From Ramlibacter tataouinensis (lineage in GTDB: Bacteria > Pseudomonadota > Gammaproteobacteria > Burkholderiales > Burkholderiaceae_C): 64,000 nt of DNA. This document shows, in pieces, positions 1-10,335 of the stretch; the stretch's first letter is position 1, and each line of letters opens with the position of its first letter. Both the position numbers and the translations under genes were made by a program. The DNA is taken from positions 1,054,001-1,118,000 of the forward strand of contig NZ_CP116009.1 in assembly GCF_027941915.1 (NCBI RefSeq), written 5' to 3'. A model generated the notes under the pieces. It made no database searches. It had not been told where the DNA came from and worked only from the letters and a program-made list of their open reading frames with translations.

Positions 1-808
1 ACAGGGCGTCGAACTGGCCGTTGTTGCCCACCGCCACGATGAGCTGCCCGTCCGCGCAGTCGAACACCTCGGACGGCGACGCGATCGGGTTGCTGTTGCC
101 CATGCGCGAGGGCAGCCGGCCCGTCATGAGGTATCCGACGGCCAGATGGCCGTTCAGCGCCACCGAGGCGTCGAGCATGGCCGCATCCAGGTGCTGGCCT
201 TCGCCGGTGCGCTGGACATGCAGCAGCGCACCCAGGACCGCGTTGCCGGCGTACAGCCCCGTCACCACGTCGGCGATCGGGATGGCCGTGCGCATCGGAC
301 CGCCGCCGGGTTCGCCGTCGGGCCGGCCGCAGGTGCTCATCAGCCCGGCCTGCCCCTGCAGGATGAAGTCATAGGCGGGGCGCGCCGCGTAGGGACCGTC
401 CTGCCCGAAGCCGGTGACGGAGCAGTAGACCAGGCGCGGGTTGTCCCGCGCGAGCGTGGCGTAGTCCAGGCCGTAGCGCGCCAGCGTACCCACCTTGTAG
501 TTCTCCACCACCACGTCGCAGCGCGCCGCGAGCCGGCGCACCAGCGCCGCGCCGCGCGGCTCGGCGATGTCCACCGTCAGCGAGCGCTTGCCGCGGTTGT
601 ACGCCAGGAACAGCGCCGAGTCGTTGCTGTCCCCGCCGGTCTGCGGATCGGCCAGGAAGGGGCCCATGCGCCGCGTGTCGTCGCCCTGGCCGGGGCGCTC
701 GATCTTGAAGACGGTGGCGCCCATGTCCGCCAGCACCTGCGTGCACAGCGGCCCCGCGACGACCCGGGTCAGGTCCAGCACCTTGATGCCTTCCAGGATG
801 GCTTGCAT
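1..808 (-). CDS. CaiB/BaiF-type CoA-transferase, C-terminus cut by window edge
   Basis: Class III CoA-transferases move CoA from a donor thioester to a carboxylic acid. The reading frame begins MQAILEGIKVLDLTRVVAG, the usual family start, and runs off the window at position 1, leaving about 269 of the roughly 400 residues expected. The segment SVTGFGQDGPY is followed by RPAYDF, whose Asp147 aligns with the catalytic Asp of formyl-CoA transferase. The gene starts 2 bases after the atuA stop, so it is almost certainly cotranscribed. From context it could activate citronellate or geranate or recycle CoA; that is inference. The known Pseudomonas atu cluster has no such gene that I recall. Family assignment is sure, substrate is not. 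Confidence 0.9.
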   Translation of the reverse strand, partial: MQAILEGIKVLDLTRVVAGPLCTQVLADMGATVFKIERPGQGDDTRRMGPFLADPQTGGDSNDSALFLAYNRGKRSLTVDIAEPRGAALVRRLAARCDVVVENYKVGTLARYGLDYATLARDNPRLVYCSVTGFGQDGPYAARPAYDFILQGQAGLMSTCGRPDGEPGGGPMRTAIPIADVVTGLYAGNAVLGALLHVQRTGEGQHLDAAMLDASVALNGHLAVGYLMTGRLPSRMGNSNPIASPSEVFDCADGQLIVAVGNNGQFDAL

Positions 809-810
809 GC

Positions 811-2616
811 TCACTCCGAGGGGTTGGCGCAGCTGCCCAGCAGCTGCGCGGGAACGGTCACCGGCAGGTCCAGCAGCATCTGCGCGTAGGACTTGCCGAG
901 CGGATCCGAGCGCAGGCTGCACACGCCGCCGCCGCTCAGGGCCCCGCCCAGGACGAAGTTCAGCGCGTTCAGCCCCGGCAGCTCGTAGCGCCGCACCTCG
1001 CCGCGCACCAGGTGCGCGAAGTACCCGCGCACGCGCTCGGGCGTGAGCGCCGCCACCAGCACGGGCAGGTATTCGGGCCGGCGGGCGATCACGCCGATGT
1101 TCTCGTCGTCGCCCTTGTCGCCGCTGCGGGCCCAGGCCAGCGCCACCAGCGGCACTTCGACCGTGCGCCTCGCGGGGGTCGAAGCCGGGAGCGGGGGCAA
1201 CGGTACTGCCGCTTGTTCCGGGCCCAGGGGCGGACAAGGCACGTCCTGCCGCGCATCGCCCAGCGCCACTTGCAACGCGACCTCCGGCTTGGCCACCAGA
1301 AACGAGAACACCTTCACCACCGGCTGGACGTCCTGCCGGCCGGCGAAGGTCGAGCGCGTGCCGGGGCCCATCGAAGTCCCGGCCGACGAACACTCGCGCT
1401 GCAGCAACTGCAGGGCCTCGCGCTCCGGGTGCCGCACGGCGATGCGCAGCACCACCTCGCGCGTGGGCAGCGCGCGCGCATGCGGGCCGTAATGCGACTC
1501 GGCGCCCAGCAGTTCGACGCAGGTCTCGGCATAGTCGCCCCAGCCCTGCGCGGCCATCTGCTCGCGCGTGCGCTGCAGCAGTGCGTCGGCGGTGCGCCGC
1601 GCCTTGTCCGCCGCATCGATGCCGCGGATGGCCATCATCAGCTGCAGCTGGAAGCCGTCGCGATAGGTGCCGTTGGCCTTGTAGGTGGCGGTCGGCGGCC
1701 GGCCGCGGGCGCCGCTCACGCGCACCGTGCCCGGCGCGCCGGCTTCGACGCGCACCTGCCGGAAGTCGCAGGTCACGTCCGGCATCAGGTAGCTGGCCGG
1801 ATCGCCGATCTCGTACAGCACCTGCTCGGCCACGGCGCCAGGGTGGACCAGGCCGCCGGTTCCCTCGGGCTTGGACAGCACGAAGGTGCCGTCCGCCGCC
1901 ACGTCGATGACGGGGTAGCCGATGTGGGCCCAGTCGGGCACCTCGCGCCAGTCGGTGAACAGGCCGCCGGTGGCCTGCGCGCCGCATTCGATCACGTGGC
2001 CGGCCAGCGTGCCGGCGGCCAGGCGGTCCCAGTCCTGCGCACCGCCCTCCCAGGCCCAGCCGAACTCGTGCGCCAGCACGCCGAGCACCACGGCGCTGTC
2101 GACGCAGCGGCCGGTGATGACGATGTCGGCGCCCATGGCGAGCGCCTGCGCGATGCCGCGCGCGCCGACGTAGGCGTTGGCGGACCCGAGCTGCGCCGGC
2201 GGCGCCTCGCCGGTGGCCAGGTCGCGCACGCCGGCGGCGCGCAGCGCCTCGAAGCGCGGCAGCAGGTCGTCGCCGGTCACGATCGCGATGCGCGGGCTCA
2301 GCCCCTGCTGGGCGGCGATCGCCGCCAGCGCGTCCCGGCAGGCCTGCGGGTTCAGGCCGCCCGCGTTGCTGACCACGCGCACGCCCTGCGCCAGGATCGC
2401 GCGCAGGTGCGGCGCCATCGCCGCCTGCACGAAGTCCGCCGCGTAGCCCAGCTCCGGCGACTTGGCGCGGGCGCGCGAGAGGATCGCCATCGTGGTCTCG
2501 GCCAGGTAGTCGTAGACGAGGTACTCCAGGCCGGGCACGGCCAGCAGTTGCGGCGTGGCGGTGGCGCTGTCGCCCCAGAAACCGCAGGCGCCGCCGATGC
2601 GCACCGTCCGGCTCAT
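811..2616 (-). CDS. atuA: Acyclic terpene utilization protein AtuA (DUF1446)
   Basis: A 601-residue protein starting MSRTVRIGGACGFWGDSA. The first 450 or so residues match the DUF1446/AtuA domain, with glycine-rich stretches such as NAGGLNP and VITGRCVDSAVVLG. The last 100 or so residues, including SGDKGDDENIG, match the small AtuA-like C-terminal domain. AtuA is required for growth on citronellol and geraniol in pseudomonads, but its reaction is unknown. The ATG at 2616 overlaps the upstream carboxylase stop by four bases (ATGA), which fixes the start; a longer open frame upstream is antisense-like sequence inside the carboxylase gene. Position between atuF and a CoA-transferase supports the assignment. 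Confidence 0.9.
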   Translation of the reverse strand: MSRTVRIGGACGFWGDSATATPQLLAVPGLEYLVYDYLAETTMAILSRARAKSPELGYAADFVQAAMAPHLRAILAQGVRVVSNAGGLNPQACRDALAAIAAQQGLSPRIAIVTGDDLLPRFEALRAAGVRDLATGEAPPAQLGSANAYVGARGIAQALAMGADIVITGRCVDSAVVLGVLAHEFGWAWEGGAQDWDRLAAGTLAGHVIECGAQATGGLFTDWREVPDWAHIGYPVIDVAADGTFVLSKPEGTGGLVHPGAVAEQVLYEIGDPASYLMPDVTCDFRQVRVEAGAPGTVRVSGARGRPPTATYKANGTYRDGFQLQLMMAIRGIDAADKARRTADALLQRTREQMAAQGWGDYAETCVELLGAESHYGPHARALPTREVVLRIAVRHPEREALQLLQRECSSAGTSMGPGTRSTFAGRQDVQPVVKVFSFLVAKPEVALQVALGDARQDVPCPPLGPEQAAVPLPPLPASTPARRTVEVPLVALAWARSGDKGDDENIGVIARRPEYLPVLVAALTPERVRGYFAHLVRGEVRRYELPGLNALNFVLGGALSGGGVCSLRSDPLGKSYAQMLLDLPVTVPAQLLGSCANPSE

Positions 2617-4619
2617 GCCGGCACCTCCTCGATGCGCATCAGCAGCGCGCCCTTGGCGGCCTGGCCGCCGGCGGCGACGCACAGTTCCGCCACGCGGCCG
2701 GCGATCGGCGCCACCAGCGTGTGCTCCATCTTCATCGCCTCCAGCACGGCCAGGCGCTGCCCGGCCTGCACGCTCTCGCCGGCGGCCACGGCGACGGCCA
2801 CCACCCGCCCGGTGAGCGGCGCCGTGACGCTGCCACTGGCTCCCGCCTGATCGCCGCGCGTGCGATGGGCGCCGATGCGCTCGAAGGTCCAGGCGCGCCC
2901 GGCGTGGAAGAGATGCAGGGTGTCGCGCTCGGCCGCCACCCAGGCCGACTCGCGCAGGCCGTCGATCTCGGCCTCGAGCCGGGCGCCGCCGGCCTGCCGG
3001 CGCGGCGCGCGCAGCTCCAGCCGCGTGGCTTCGGCGCCGTCGCGCGCGAGCTCCAGCCGCCAGCCGTCGCCGGCCCGCTGCAGCCGCAGCTCCCACTGCG
3101 CGCCGGCCGCTGCCAGCGCGAGCGTGGGCGCTCCGGACGCGAGGGGCGCCTGCGAGGCGTCGAAGGCATCGAGCCGATCCGCCAGCGCGGCCAGCGCCGC
3201 GAACGCCACCGTCCGGTCTTCCGGCACGGCCCGGCGCGACAGCGCGGCGCCGAAGCGCTCCTCGATGAAGCCGGTGTGCACGCCGCTGCCTTCAGCCAGC
3301 ACCGGGTCGGCGAGGCAGTCGGCCAGGAAGCCCTGGTTGCTCGGCAGCCCCAGCAGCACCGTGCGGCGCAGCGCTGCCAGCAGCTTGCGGCGCGCCTCGT
3401 CGCGGGTCGCGCCGTGCGCCACCAGCTTGGCGACCATCGAGTCGTAGTGGGGGGAGACGCTGCCTCCCTCCGCCAGCGCGTGGTCCACGCGCACATCGGC
3501 GCCGGCCGCGTCCGGCGGCTGCCAGCGCAGCACCGGCCCGGTCTGTGGCAGGAAGCCGGCCGCCACGTCCTCGGCCGTCAGCCGCACCTCGATGGCATGG
3601 CCGCGCAGCCGGACGTCGTCCTGCTGCAGCGTGAGCGGCTCGCCGGCGGCGATGCGCAGCTGCCACTCCACCAGGTCCAGCCCGGTGACGGCTTCGGTCA
3701 CGGCATGCTCCACCTGCAGCCGCGTGTTCATCTCCATGAAGTAGAAGCGGCCGTCACGGTCCAGCAGGAACTCCATCGTGCCGGCGCCGATGTAGCCGAT
3801 GGCGCGGGCCGCGCGCACCGCCGCGGCGCCCATGCGTTCGCGCAAGTCGGCATCGACGGCGGGCGACGGCGCTTCCTCGACCAGCTTCTGGTGGCGGCGC
3901 TGCACCGAGCAGTCGCGCTCGCCCAGGTGGATGCAGTGGCCGTGCGCGTCGGCCAGCAGCTGGATCTCGACGTGGCGCGGCGTCAGGATCGCGCGCTCCA
4001 GGATCAGCTCGCCCGAGCCGAAGGCCTGCTGCGCTTCCGAGCGGGCCGAGGCGAGCGCGGCCGCGAGCAGGCCCGGCTCGTGCACCAGCCGCATGCCCCG
4101 GCCGCCGCCGCCCGCCGCCGCCTTCACCATCACCGGGTAGCCGATGTCGCGCGCGGCGGCGGCGAACGCCGCGTCGCCCTGGTCCTCGCCCTGGTAGCCG
4201 GGGGTGCAGGCCATGCCGGCGTCCTGCATCAGCCGCTTGGCCCGCGCCTTGTTGCCCATGGCACCGATCGCATCGGCGGAGGGGCCGATGAACACCAGGC
4301 CGGCCGCGTCCACGGCCGCCGCGAAGTCCTCGTTCTCCGCCAGGAAGCCGTAGCCGGGATGGATCGCGTCGGCGCCGGCGCGCTGCGCGGCCGCGACGAT
4401 CGCCGCAATGTCCAGGTAGCTCTCGCGCGGCGCCGCGCCGCCGATGCAGACGGCGCGGTCGGCGGCCTGCACGTGCGGGCTGTCGCGATCGGCTTCCGAA
4501 TACACGGCGACCGCGCCGTAGCCCATGCGGCGCACGGTGCGCAGCACGCGCAGCGCGATCTCGCCGCGGTTGGCGACCAGCACGGTGTGGAAGGGCCGCA
4601 GCTGCTTGGCGGTGCTCAT
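2613..4619 (-). CDS. atuF: Geranyl-CoA/acyl-CoA carboxylase, biotin carboxylase-BCCP (alpha) subunit
   Basis: A 668-residue biotin-dependent carboxylase alpha subunit that carboxylates biotin with ATP and bicarbonate and carries it on a tethered biotin. Visible parts are the N-terminal biotin carboxylase domain (VLVANRGEIALRVLRT), the ATP-grasp glycine loop AAAGGGGRGM, the ERDCSVQRRHQK and EMNTRLQVEH signatures, and a C-terminal biotinyl domain with EAMKMEH, whose Lys630 would be biotinylated. Length matches MCC and GCC alpha subunits. It lies between the hydratase gene (four-base overlap) and atuA (four-base overlap). Together with the beta subunit at 6686-8299 and the rest of the cluster it is most likely geranyl-CoA carboxylase. 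Methylcrotonyl-CoA carboxylase is the main alternative. Confidence 0.88.
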   Translation of the reverse strand: MSTAKQLRPFHTVLVANRGEIALRVLRTVRRMGYGAVAVYSEADRDSPHVQAADRAVCIGGAAPRESYLDIAAIVAAAQRAGADAIHPGYGFLAENEDFAAAVDAAGLVFIGPSADAIGAMGNKARAKRLMQDAGMACTPGYQGEDQGDAAFAAAARDIGYPVMVKAAAGGGGRGMRLVHEPGLLAAALASARSEAQQAFGSGELILERAILTPRHVEIQLLADAHGHCIHLGERDCSVQRRHQKLVEEAPSPAVDADLRERMGAAAVRAARAIGYIGAGTMEFLLDRDGRFYFMEMNTRLQVEHAVTEAVTGLDLVEWQLRIAAGEPLTLQQDDVRLRGHAIEVRLTAEDVAAGFLPQTGPVLRWQPPDAAGADVRVDHALAEGGSVSPHYDSMVAKLVAHGATRDEARRKLLAALRRTVLLGLPSNQGFLADCLADPVLAEGSGVHTGFIEERFGAALSRRAVPEDRTVAFAALAALADRLDAFDASQAPLASGAPTLALAAAGAQWELRLQRAGDGWRLELARDGAEATRLELRAPRRQAGGARLEAEIDGLRESAWVAAERDTLHLFHAGRAWTFERIGAHRTRGDQAGASGSVTAPLTGRVVAVAVAAGESVQAGQRLAVLEAMKMEHTLVAPIAGRVAELCVAAGGQAAKGALLMRIEEVPA

Positions 4620-5493
4620 GCGCCGCTCCCGCCGGCAGCCGGCGCGGGCAGGCGGGCCGCGCGCACGGCCTGCGGCGTCAGCTCGCGCAGCCAGGCCGCG
4701 GCACGCTTCTCGCGAAAAGCCGCAATGCCTTCGGCGCCCTCGTCGCGCAGGCAGCGCGAGAACGCGAGCGCCGCGTCGTCCAGCAGCGGCCCGACTGGTT
4801 CGTTGCCGCAGCGCCGCAGCAGCGGCTTGAGCTCGCGGTTGGCGTGCGGCGCGCACGCGCCGATGCGGCCCAGCCAGTGCGCCAGCAGCGCGTCCAGCGC
4901 CTCGCTGTCGGCGGCCAGCTCGTCCACCAGCCCGAGCCGCACCGCCGCCTCCCCGCTCACGCGCTCGCCCGTGAGTCCCAGCCGGGTGGCGATGCGCCGG
5001 CCGGTGCGTTGCACCACGAAGGGCGCGATCTGGGCCGGGACGATGCCCAGCGAGGTCTCGCTGAGTGCGAACTTGGCGTCGGCCGTCGCCAGCACCAGGT
5101 CGGCCGCGCAGGCCAGGCCCAGGCCGCCGCCCATGGCCGCGCCTTCCACCGCCGCCACCAGCGGCACCGGCAGCGACGCCAGCCGCTGCATGAAGCGGCC
5201 GAACTCGCGGTTGGCCGTGGCGACCGGGTCGTCGGCCAGCGCGCGGCCGCTCGCGCCGGCATCGAGCCGCGCCTGGAAGCTGCCCATGTTGCCGCCGGCG
5301 CAGAAGAAGCCGCCGGCGCCGCGCAGCACCAGCGCACGCAGCTCCGCGTCGGTTTCGGCCGTCGCCAGTGCCCGTCCCAGTTCCGCCACCACCTCGGGCG
5401 ACAGCGCATTGCGCGTGTGCGGCACGTTCAGCGTCACGAACAGCACGTCGGCCTGGCGCTGCACCAGCAGGGTCTCGAAATCGCCCGTGCGCA

Positions 5494-5494
<1 letters not shown>
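4616..5494 (-). CDS. atuE: Enoyl-CoA hydratase, probable isohexenylglutaconyl-CoA hydratase
   Basis: A 292-residue crotonase-fold protein starting MRTGDFETLLVQRQ. The CoA-binding and oxyanion elements are clear: CAGGNMGSF and GAAMGGGLGLACAADL. The second catalytic Glu (in SETSLGI) is kept, but the position of the first crotonase Glu, in GGGLGLA, is Gly, so the active site is not the textbook two-Glu type. In the citronellol pathway AtuE hydrates isohexenylglutaconyl-CoA made by geranyl-CoA carboxylase; the position next to the alpha subunit supports this role. Its ATG overlaps the stop of the upstream dehydrogenase by one base (TGATG). The specific substrate is inferred from context. Confidence 0.83.
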
Positions 5495-6657
<1,163 letters not shown>

Positions 6658-6685
6658 GTCGGATCTTTTGTGCGGTCAAACGGAT

Positions 6686-8299
6686 TCAGAAGCGGGCAAC
6701 GCCGAACTGCACCGGGCGCGGCTTGCGCGCCGCGGCTTCGCGGCAGGTGGCCAGCAGGAAGGCGAGCACGGCCCGCGTGTCGCGCGGGTCGATCACGCCG
6801 TCGTCCAGCAGGTGGCCGCTGGTGTAGAAGGCGCCGGCCTGGCGCTCGAAGTTGTCGACGATCTCGGCCTTCTGCGCGGCCAGGCGCGCCTCGTCCAGCG
6901 CCACGCCCTTGCGCCCGGCCTGCTGGCGCGCCACGATGTCCATCGTGGTCGCGGCCTGCTCGCCGCCCATCACCGCGGTGCGCGCGTTGGGCCAGGAGAA
7001 GCAGAAGCGCGGCTGGAACGCACGGCCGCACATGCCGTAGTTGCCGGCGCCGAAGGAGGCGCCGCAGTGGATGGTGACGTGCGGCACCTGCGAGTTGGCC
7101 AGCGCCTGGATCATCTTGGAGCCGTGCTTGATCATGCCGGCCTCCTCCGAGGCGCGGCCGACGATGAAGCCGGTGGTGTTCTGCAGGAAGACGATCGGCG
7201 TGCCCGACTGGTTGCAGGCCTGGATGAACTGGGCGGCCTTGGTCGCGCCGGCCGGATCGATCGGCCCGTTGTTGCTGATGAAGCCGACCGGAAAGCCTTC
7301 GATGCGCCCGTGGCCGCAGACCGTGGCCAGGCCGTAGTCGGGCTTGAAGTCCATCCAGCGCGAGTCGTCCACCAGGCGCGCGATCACCTCGCGCATGTCC
7401 ATGGGCTTGCGGTGCTCCAGCACCATGGCGCCGGCCAGCTCCTGCGGGTCCAGCCGCGGCGGCAGGAAGCCCTGCGCCTGCGTGGCCGCATCCCAGCCCA
7501 GCGTCGCCACGATGTCGCGCGCGATCGCGATGCCGTGCGCGTCGTCCTCGGCCAGGTATTCGGCCAGGCCGCTGACCGAGGCATGCATGTCGGCGCCGCC
7601 CAGCTCCTCGTCGGTGGCGATCTCGCCGGTGGCGGCCTTGAGCAGCGGCGGCCCGGCCAGGAAGGCCCTGGCGCGGCCGCGCACCATCACCACGTAGTCG
7701 GACAGGCCCGGCATGTAGGCGCCGCCCGCGGTGGACGAGCCGTGCACCACCGTGATCACCGGCAGCCCGGCGGCCGACAGGCGTGCCAGGTTGTAGAACA
7801 TGCCGCCGCCGCGGATGAACTTCTCCACGCGGTACTTGCGCAGGTTGGCGCCGGCCGATTCCACCAGGTGCAGGAAGGGCAGCCGGTTCTGCAGCGCGAT
7901 GTCCTGGCAGCGCATCAGCTTCTGGTTGCCGGCTTCGGTCAGCGCGCCCGCGTCGATGCCCGAGTCGGTCGCGACCACCATGCAGCGCACGCCGCAGACG
8001 ATGCCGATGCCGGCGATCTGCGAACCGCCGGGGATGCAGCGGTCCGGGTCCGGATCGTCCATGCCGTAGCCGGCCAGGTTGGCGATCGGCAGGAAGGGGG
8101 CGCCGGGGTCCAGCAGGCGCGCCACGCGCTCGCGCGGCAAGAGGGCGCGGCGGCGGGCGAACGCGGCAGCGGCGCGGGCCGAAGCATCGGCCGCGCGCTG
8201 CTCCAGCCCGCGCAGCTGCTCGATCAGCGCCAGCATGCCCGCGCGCTGTGCCTGGAAGGCCTCGGAGGCCGGGTGGAGGCGGGTTTCGAACGGCTGCAT
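6686..8299 (-). CDS. atuC: Geranyl-CoA carboxylase carboxyltransferase (beta) subunit
   Basis: A 537-residue carboxyltransferase with both crotonase-like halves: N-terminal SAGANLRKYRVEKF and GSSTAGGAYMPGLSDY, C-terminal NNGPIDPAGATKAAQF, NTTGFIVG and GASFGAGNYGMCGRAF. It transfers CO2 from biotin on the alpha subunit to the gamma carbon of the acyl-CoA. Where methylcrotonyl-CoA carboxylases carry a Phe in an HFG motif that closes the acyl pocket, this protein has glycines (IRGGGMF, Gly164-166). As I recall the published GCC/MCC comparisons, this change admits the long geranyl chain. The ATG overlaps the stop of the upstream dehydrogenase gene by one base. With the alpha subunit at 2613-4619 it would form the holoenzyme. 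Confidence 0.87.
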   Translation of the reverse strand: MQPFETRLHPASEAFQAQRAGMLALIEQLRGLEQRAADASARAAAAFARRRALLPRERVARLLDPGAPFLPIANLAGYGMDDPDPDRCIPGGSQIAGIGIVCGVRCMVVATDSGIDAGALTEAGNQKLMRCQDIALQNRLPFLHLVESAGANLRKYRVEKFIRGGGMFYNLARLSAAGLPVITVVHGSSTAGGAYMPGLSDYVVMVRGRARAFLAGPPLLKAATGEIATDEELGGADMHASVSGLAEYLAEDDAHGIAIARDIVATLGWDAATQAQGFLPPRLDPQELAGAMVLEHRKPMDMREVIARLVDDSRWMDFKPDYGLATVCGHGRIEGFPVGFISNNGPIDPAGATKAAQFIQACNQSGTPIVFLQNTTGFIVGRASEEAGMIKHGSKMIQALANSQVPHVTIHCGASFGAGNYGMCGRAFQPRFCFSWPNARTAVMGGEQAATTMDIVARQQAGRKGVALDEARLAAQKAEIVDNFERQAGAFYTSGHLLDDGVIDPRDTRAVLAFLLATCREAAARKPRPVQFGVARF

Positions 8300-9447
8300 C
8301 AGATGTCCAGTCTCTTGGCGATCAGGTCCTTCATGACCTCTTCGGCGCCGCCGCCGATCATCATGACCTTCACCTCGCGGTACAGGCGCTCCACCCGGGT
8401 GCCCCGCATGAAGCCCATGCCGCCCAGGATCTGCACCGCCTGGTCGGCGCAGAACTGGAAGGTGTTGGTGGCGAAGTTCTTGGCCATGGCGATCTGCGCG
8501 AACGGCGATTCGCCCTCGTCCAGCCGCGCGGCCAGGTCGTCCAGCATCGCCCGCGTGGCCTCGATGCGGGTGGCCATGTCCACCAGCTTGTGGCGGATCG
8601 CCTGGTGGTCCGCCAGGCGGCGGCCGAAGGTGCGGCGCTGGCGCGCCCAGTCGCCCGCATCGTGCAGGCACACCTGCGCGTAGCCGCAGGCCGCGGCCGC
8701 CAGCTGCAGCCGCTCGTGGTTGAAGTTGCGCATCAGGATCGGAAAGCCCCGGCCCTCCTCGCCGATCAGGTTGGCGGCCGGCACGCGGCAGTCGTGGAAG
8801 CCGATCTCCGCCGTGTCGCTGGCCCACCAGCCCATCTTCTTCAGCTCCGAGCGCGTCAGGCCCGGCGCGTCGCCCGGCACCAGCAGCAGCGACACGCCGC
8901 CCGCGCCCTCCCCGCCGGTGCGCACGGCCACCGTGATCCAGTCGGCGCGCATGCCCGAGGTGATGAACAGCTTGCTGCCGTTGACGACGTAGTGGTCGCC
9001 CTCGCGCCGCGCCGTGGTGGCGAGCTGCGCGACGTCCGAGCCGCCGCCCGGCTCGGTGATGGCCAGCGCGGAGATGGTCTCGCCGGCCAGGATGCCGGGC
9101 AGCACGCGCGCCTTCAGCTCCTCGCTGCCTGCCGCAGCGATCGGCGGGGCGCCGATGGTGTGCGAGAACAGGCCCGAGGCGACCCCGCCCGAGCCGCCCC
9201 AGGCGCGCTCCTGGAACAGGATCACGCGGTGGAACGAATCGCAGGGCACGCCGCCATAGGCTTCCGGAAACCCGGGCTGCAGCAGGCCGGCCTCGGCGGC
9301 CTTGCGGTACAGCTCGCGCGGAAAGCCGCCGGCTTCGTCCCACGCGTCGGCGAAGGGGGCGACTTCCTTCTCGAAGAAGCGGCGCACGCTGGCGCGGAAC
9401 AGTTCGTGGTCCGCCGTGTAGTGGCGGCGATTGGGGGCTTGCAGCAT
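8299..9447 (-). CDS. Second acyl-CoA dehydrogenase of the atu-type operon
   Basis: A 382-residue acyl-CoA dehydrogenase with the family signatures AITEPGGGSDVAQL, GSKLFITSGMRADW and QILGGMGFMRG. As in the neighbouring AtuD-like protein, the C-terminal Glu position is Gly (MIGGGAEEV), and the Glu of an ERLQLAA segment is placed as in isovaleryl- and long-chain-type enzymes. It would oxidise a branched or medium acyl-CoA, perhaps citronellyl-CoA, geranyl-derived intermediates or a product of later beta-oxidation. It is coupled on both sides by one-base TGATG overlaps with the SDR gene and atuC, so it belongs to the operon. Which of the two dehydrogenases handles citronellyl-CoA cannot be decided from sequence alone. 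Confidence 0.85.
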   Translation of the reverse strand: MLQAPNRRHYTADHELFRASVRRFFEKEVAPFADAWDEAGGFPRELYRKAAEAGLLQPGFPEAYGGVPCDSFHRVILFQERAWGGSGGVASGLFSHTIGAPPIAAAGSEELKARVLPGILAGETISALAITEPGGGSDVAQLATTARREGDHYVVNGSKLFITSGMRADWITVAVRTGGEGAGGVSLLLVPGDAPGLTRSELKKMGWWASDTAEIGFHDCRVPAANLIGEEGRGFPILMRNFNHERLQLAAAACGYAQVCLHDAGDWARQRRTFGRRLADHQAIRHKLVDMATRIEATRAMLDDLAARLDEGESPFAQIAMAKNFATNTFQFCADQAVQILGGMGFMRGTRVERLYREVKVMMIGGGAEEVMKDLIAKRLDI

Positions 9448-10334
9448 CACTCTTGCAGGAAATCGGGCATGCGGTACAGCGGGAAGCCCGTGTAGGGGCG
9501 AGACTTGTCGTGGGGCGGCAGCGCCCAGGTGTGCTTGGCGTTGGGTACGCCGCCGTCCACGCGCAGCGTGGTGCCGGTGATGAAGGCGGCCGCTTCGCTG
9601 AGCAGGAAGACCACGGCCGCCGACACCTCCGGCTCGGTGCCCAGGCGCTGCAGCGGCACCTTGCGCGCGAGCTTGCGGATGCGCGCCTTGAAGTCCTCCG
9701 GATAGGTGTCCAGCCCGCTGGAGGCGATCCAGCCCGGCGCCACCGCGTTCACGCGCACGCCGGCCACCGCCCATTCGCAGGCCGCCGTCTCGGTGAAGTT
9801 CACCATGCCGGCGCGGGCCGCACCGGAGTGGCCCAGGCCGGGCATGCCGTTCCACATGTCGGCGACGGCGTTGACGATGGCGCCGCCGTGGGCCTCCATC
9901 CACTGCGTGTAGCACTCGCGCGCCACCAGGAAGCCGCCGGTCAGGTTGTTGCGCACCACCGCCTCCCAGCCCTTCTGGCTGGTGTCCTTCAGTGGCGAGG
10001 GGTACTGCCCGCCGGCGTTGTTGAACAGGCCGTCGATGCGGCCGTGGTGCGCCAGCACCTCGGCCACCGCGGCCTGCACGCGGGCCTCGTCGCGGATGTC
10101 GCAGGCGTGGCGGCTGACGCGGCGGGCGGCCGTGGCCTCGCTCCAGCCCTGCGCCTGGGCGATCTCGGCCGCGACGGCATCCAGCTTGTCCCTGGTGCGG
10201 CCCAGCAGCGCCAGGCTCGCACCCAGCGCCGCCAGCTCGTGCGCGCAGCAGCGGCCGATACCGCTGCCGCCACCGGTGACCAGCACGACCTGGCCGTCGA
10301 ACTGCCCGGGGCGGAAGACGGATCGGTAGCCCAC
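9447..10334 (-). CDS. SDR oxidoreductase, AtuB/AtuG or trans-2-enoyl-CoA reductase-like
   Basis: A 295-residue short-chain dehydrogenase. The Rossmann start VLVTGGGSGIGRCCA and the NNAG motif are intact. The catalytic Tyr-x-x-x-Lys is replaced: the site reads GHSGAARAG, with His for Tyr and Arg for Lys. The same HSGAARAG pattern occurs in peroxisomal trans-2-enoyl-CoA reductases, where reduction does not need the classical Tyr, so this is a family trait and not decay. Pseudomonas atu clusters contain two SDRs (AtuB, AtuG), so a role in terpenoid acyl-CoA oxidation or reduction is likely. The start is GTG at 10334, one base after the receptor gene stop. The exact reaction is unknown. Confidence 0.8.
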   Translation of the reverse strand: MGYRSVFRPGQFDGQVVLVTGGGSGIGRCCAHELAALGASLALLGRTRDKLDAVAAEIAQAQGWSEATAARRVSRHACDIRDEARVQAAVAEVLAHHGRIDGLFNNAGGQYPSPLKDTSQKGWEAVVRNNLTGGFLVARECYTQWMEAHGGAIVNAVADMWNGMPGLGHSGAARAGMVNFTETAACEWAVAGVRVNAVAPGWIASSGLDTYPEDFKARIRKLARKVPLQRLGTEPEVSAAVVFLLSEAAAFITGTTLRVDGGVPNAKHTWALPPHDKSRPYTGFPLYRMPDFLQE

Positions 10335-10335
10335 G

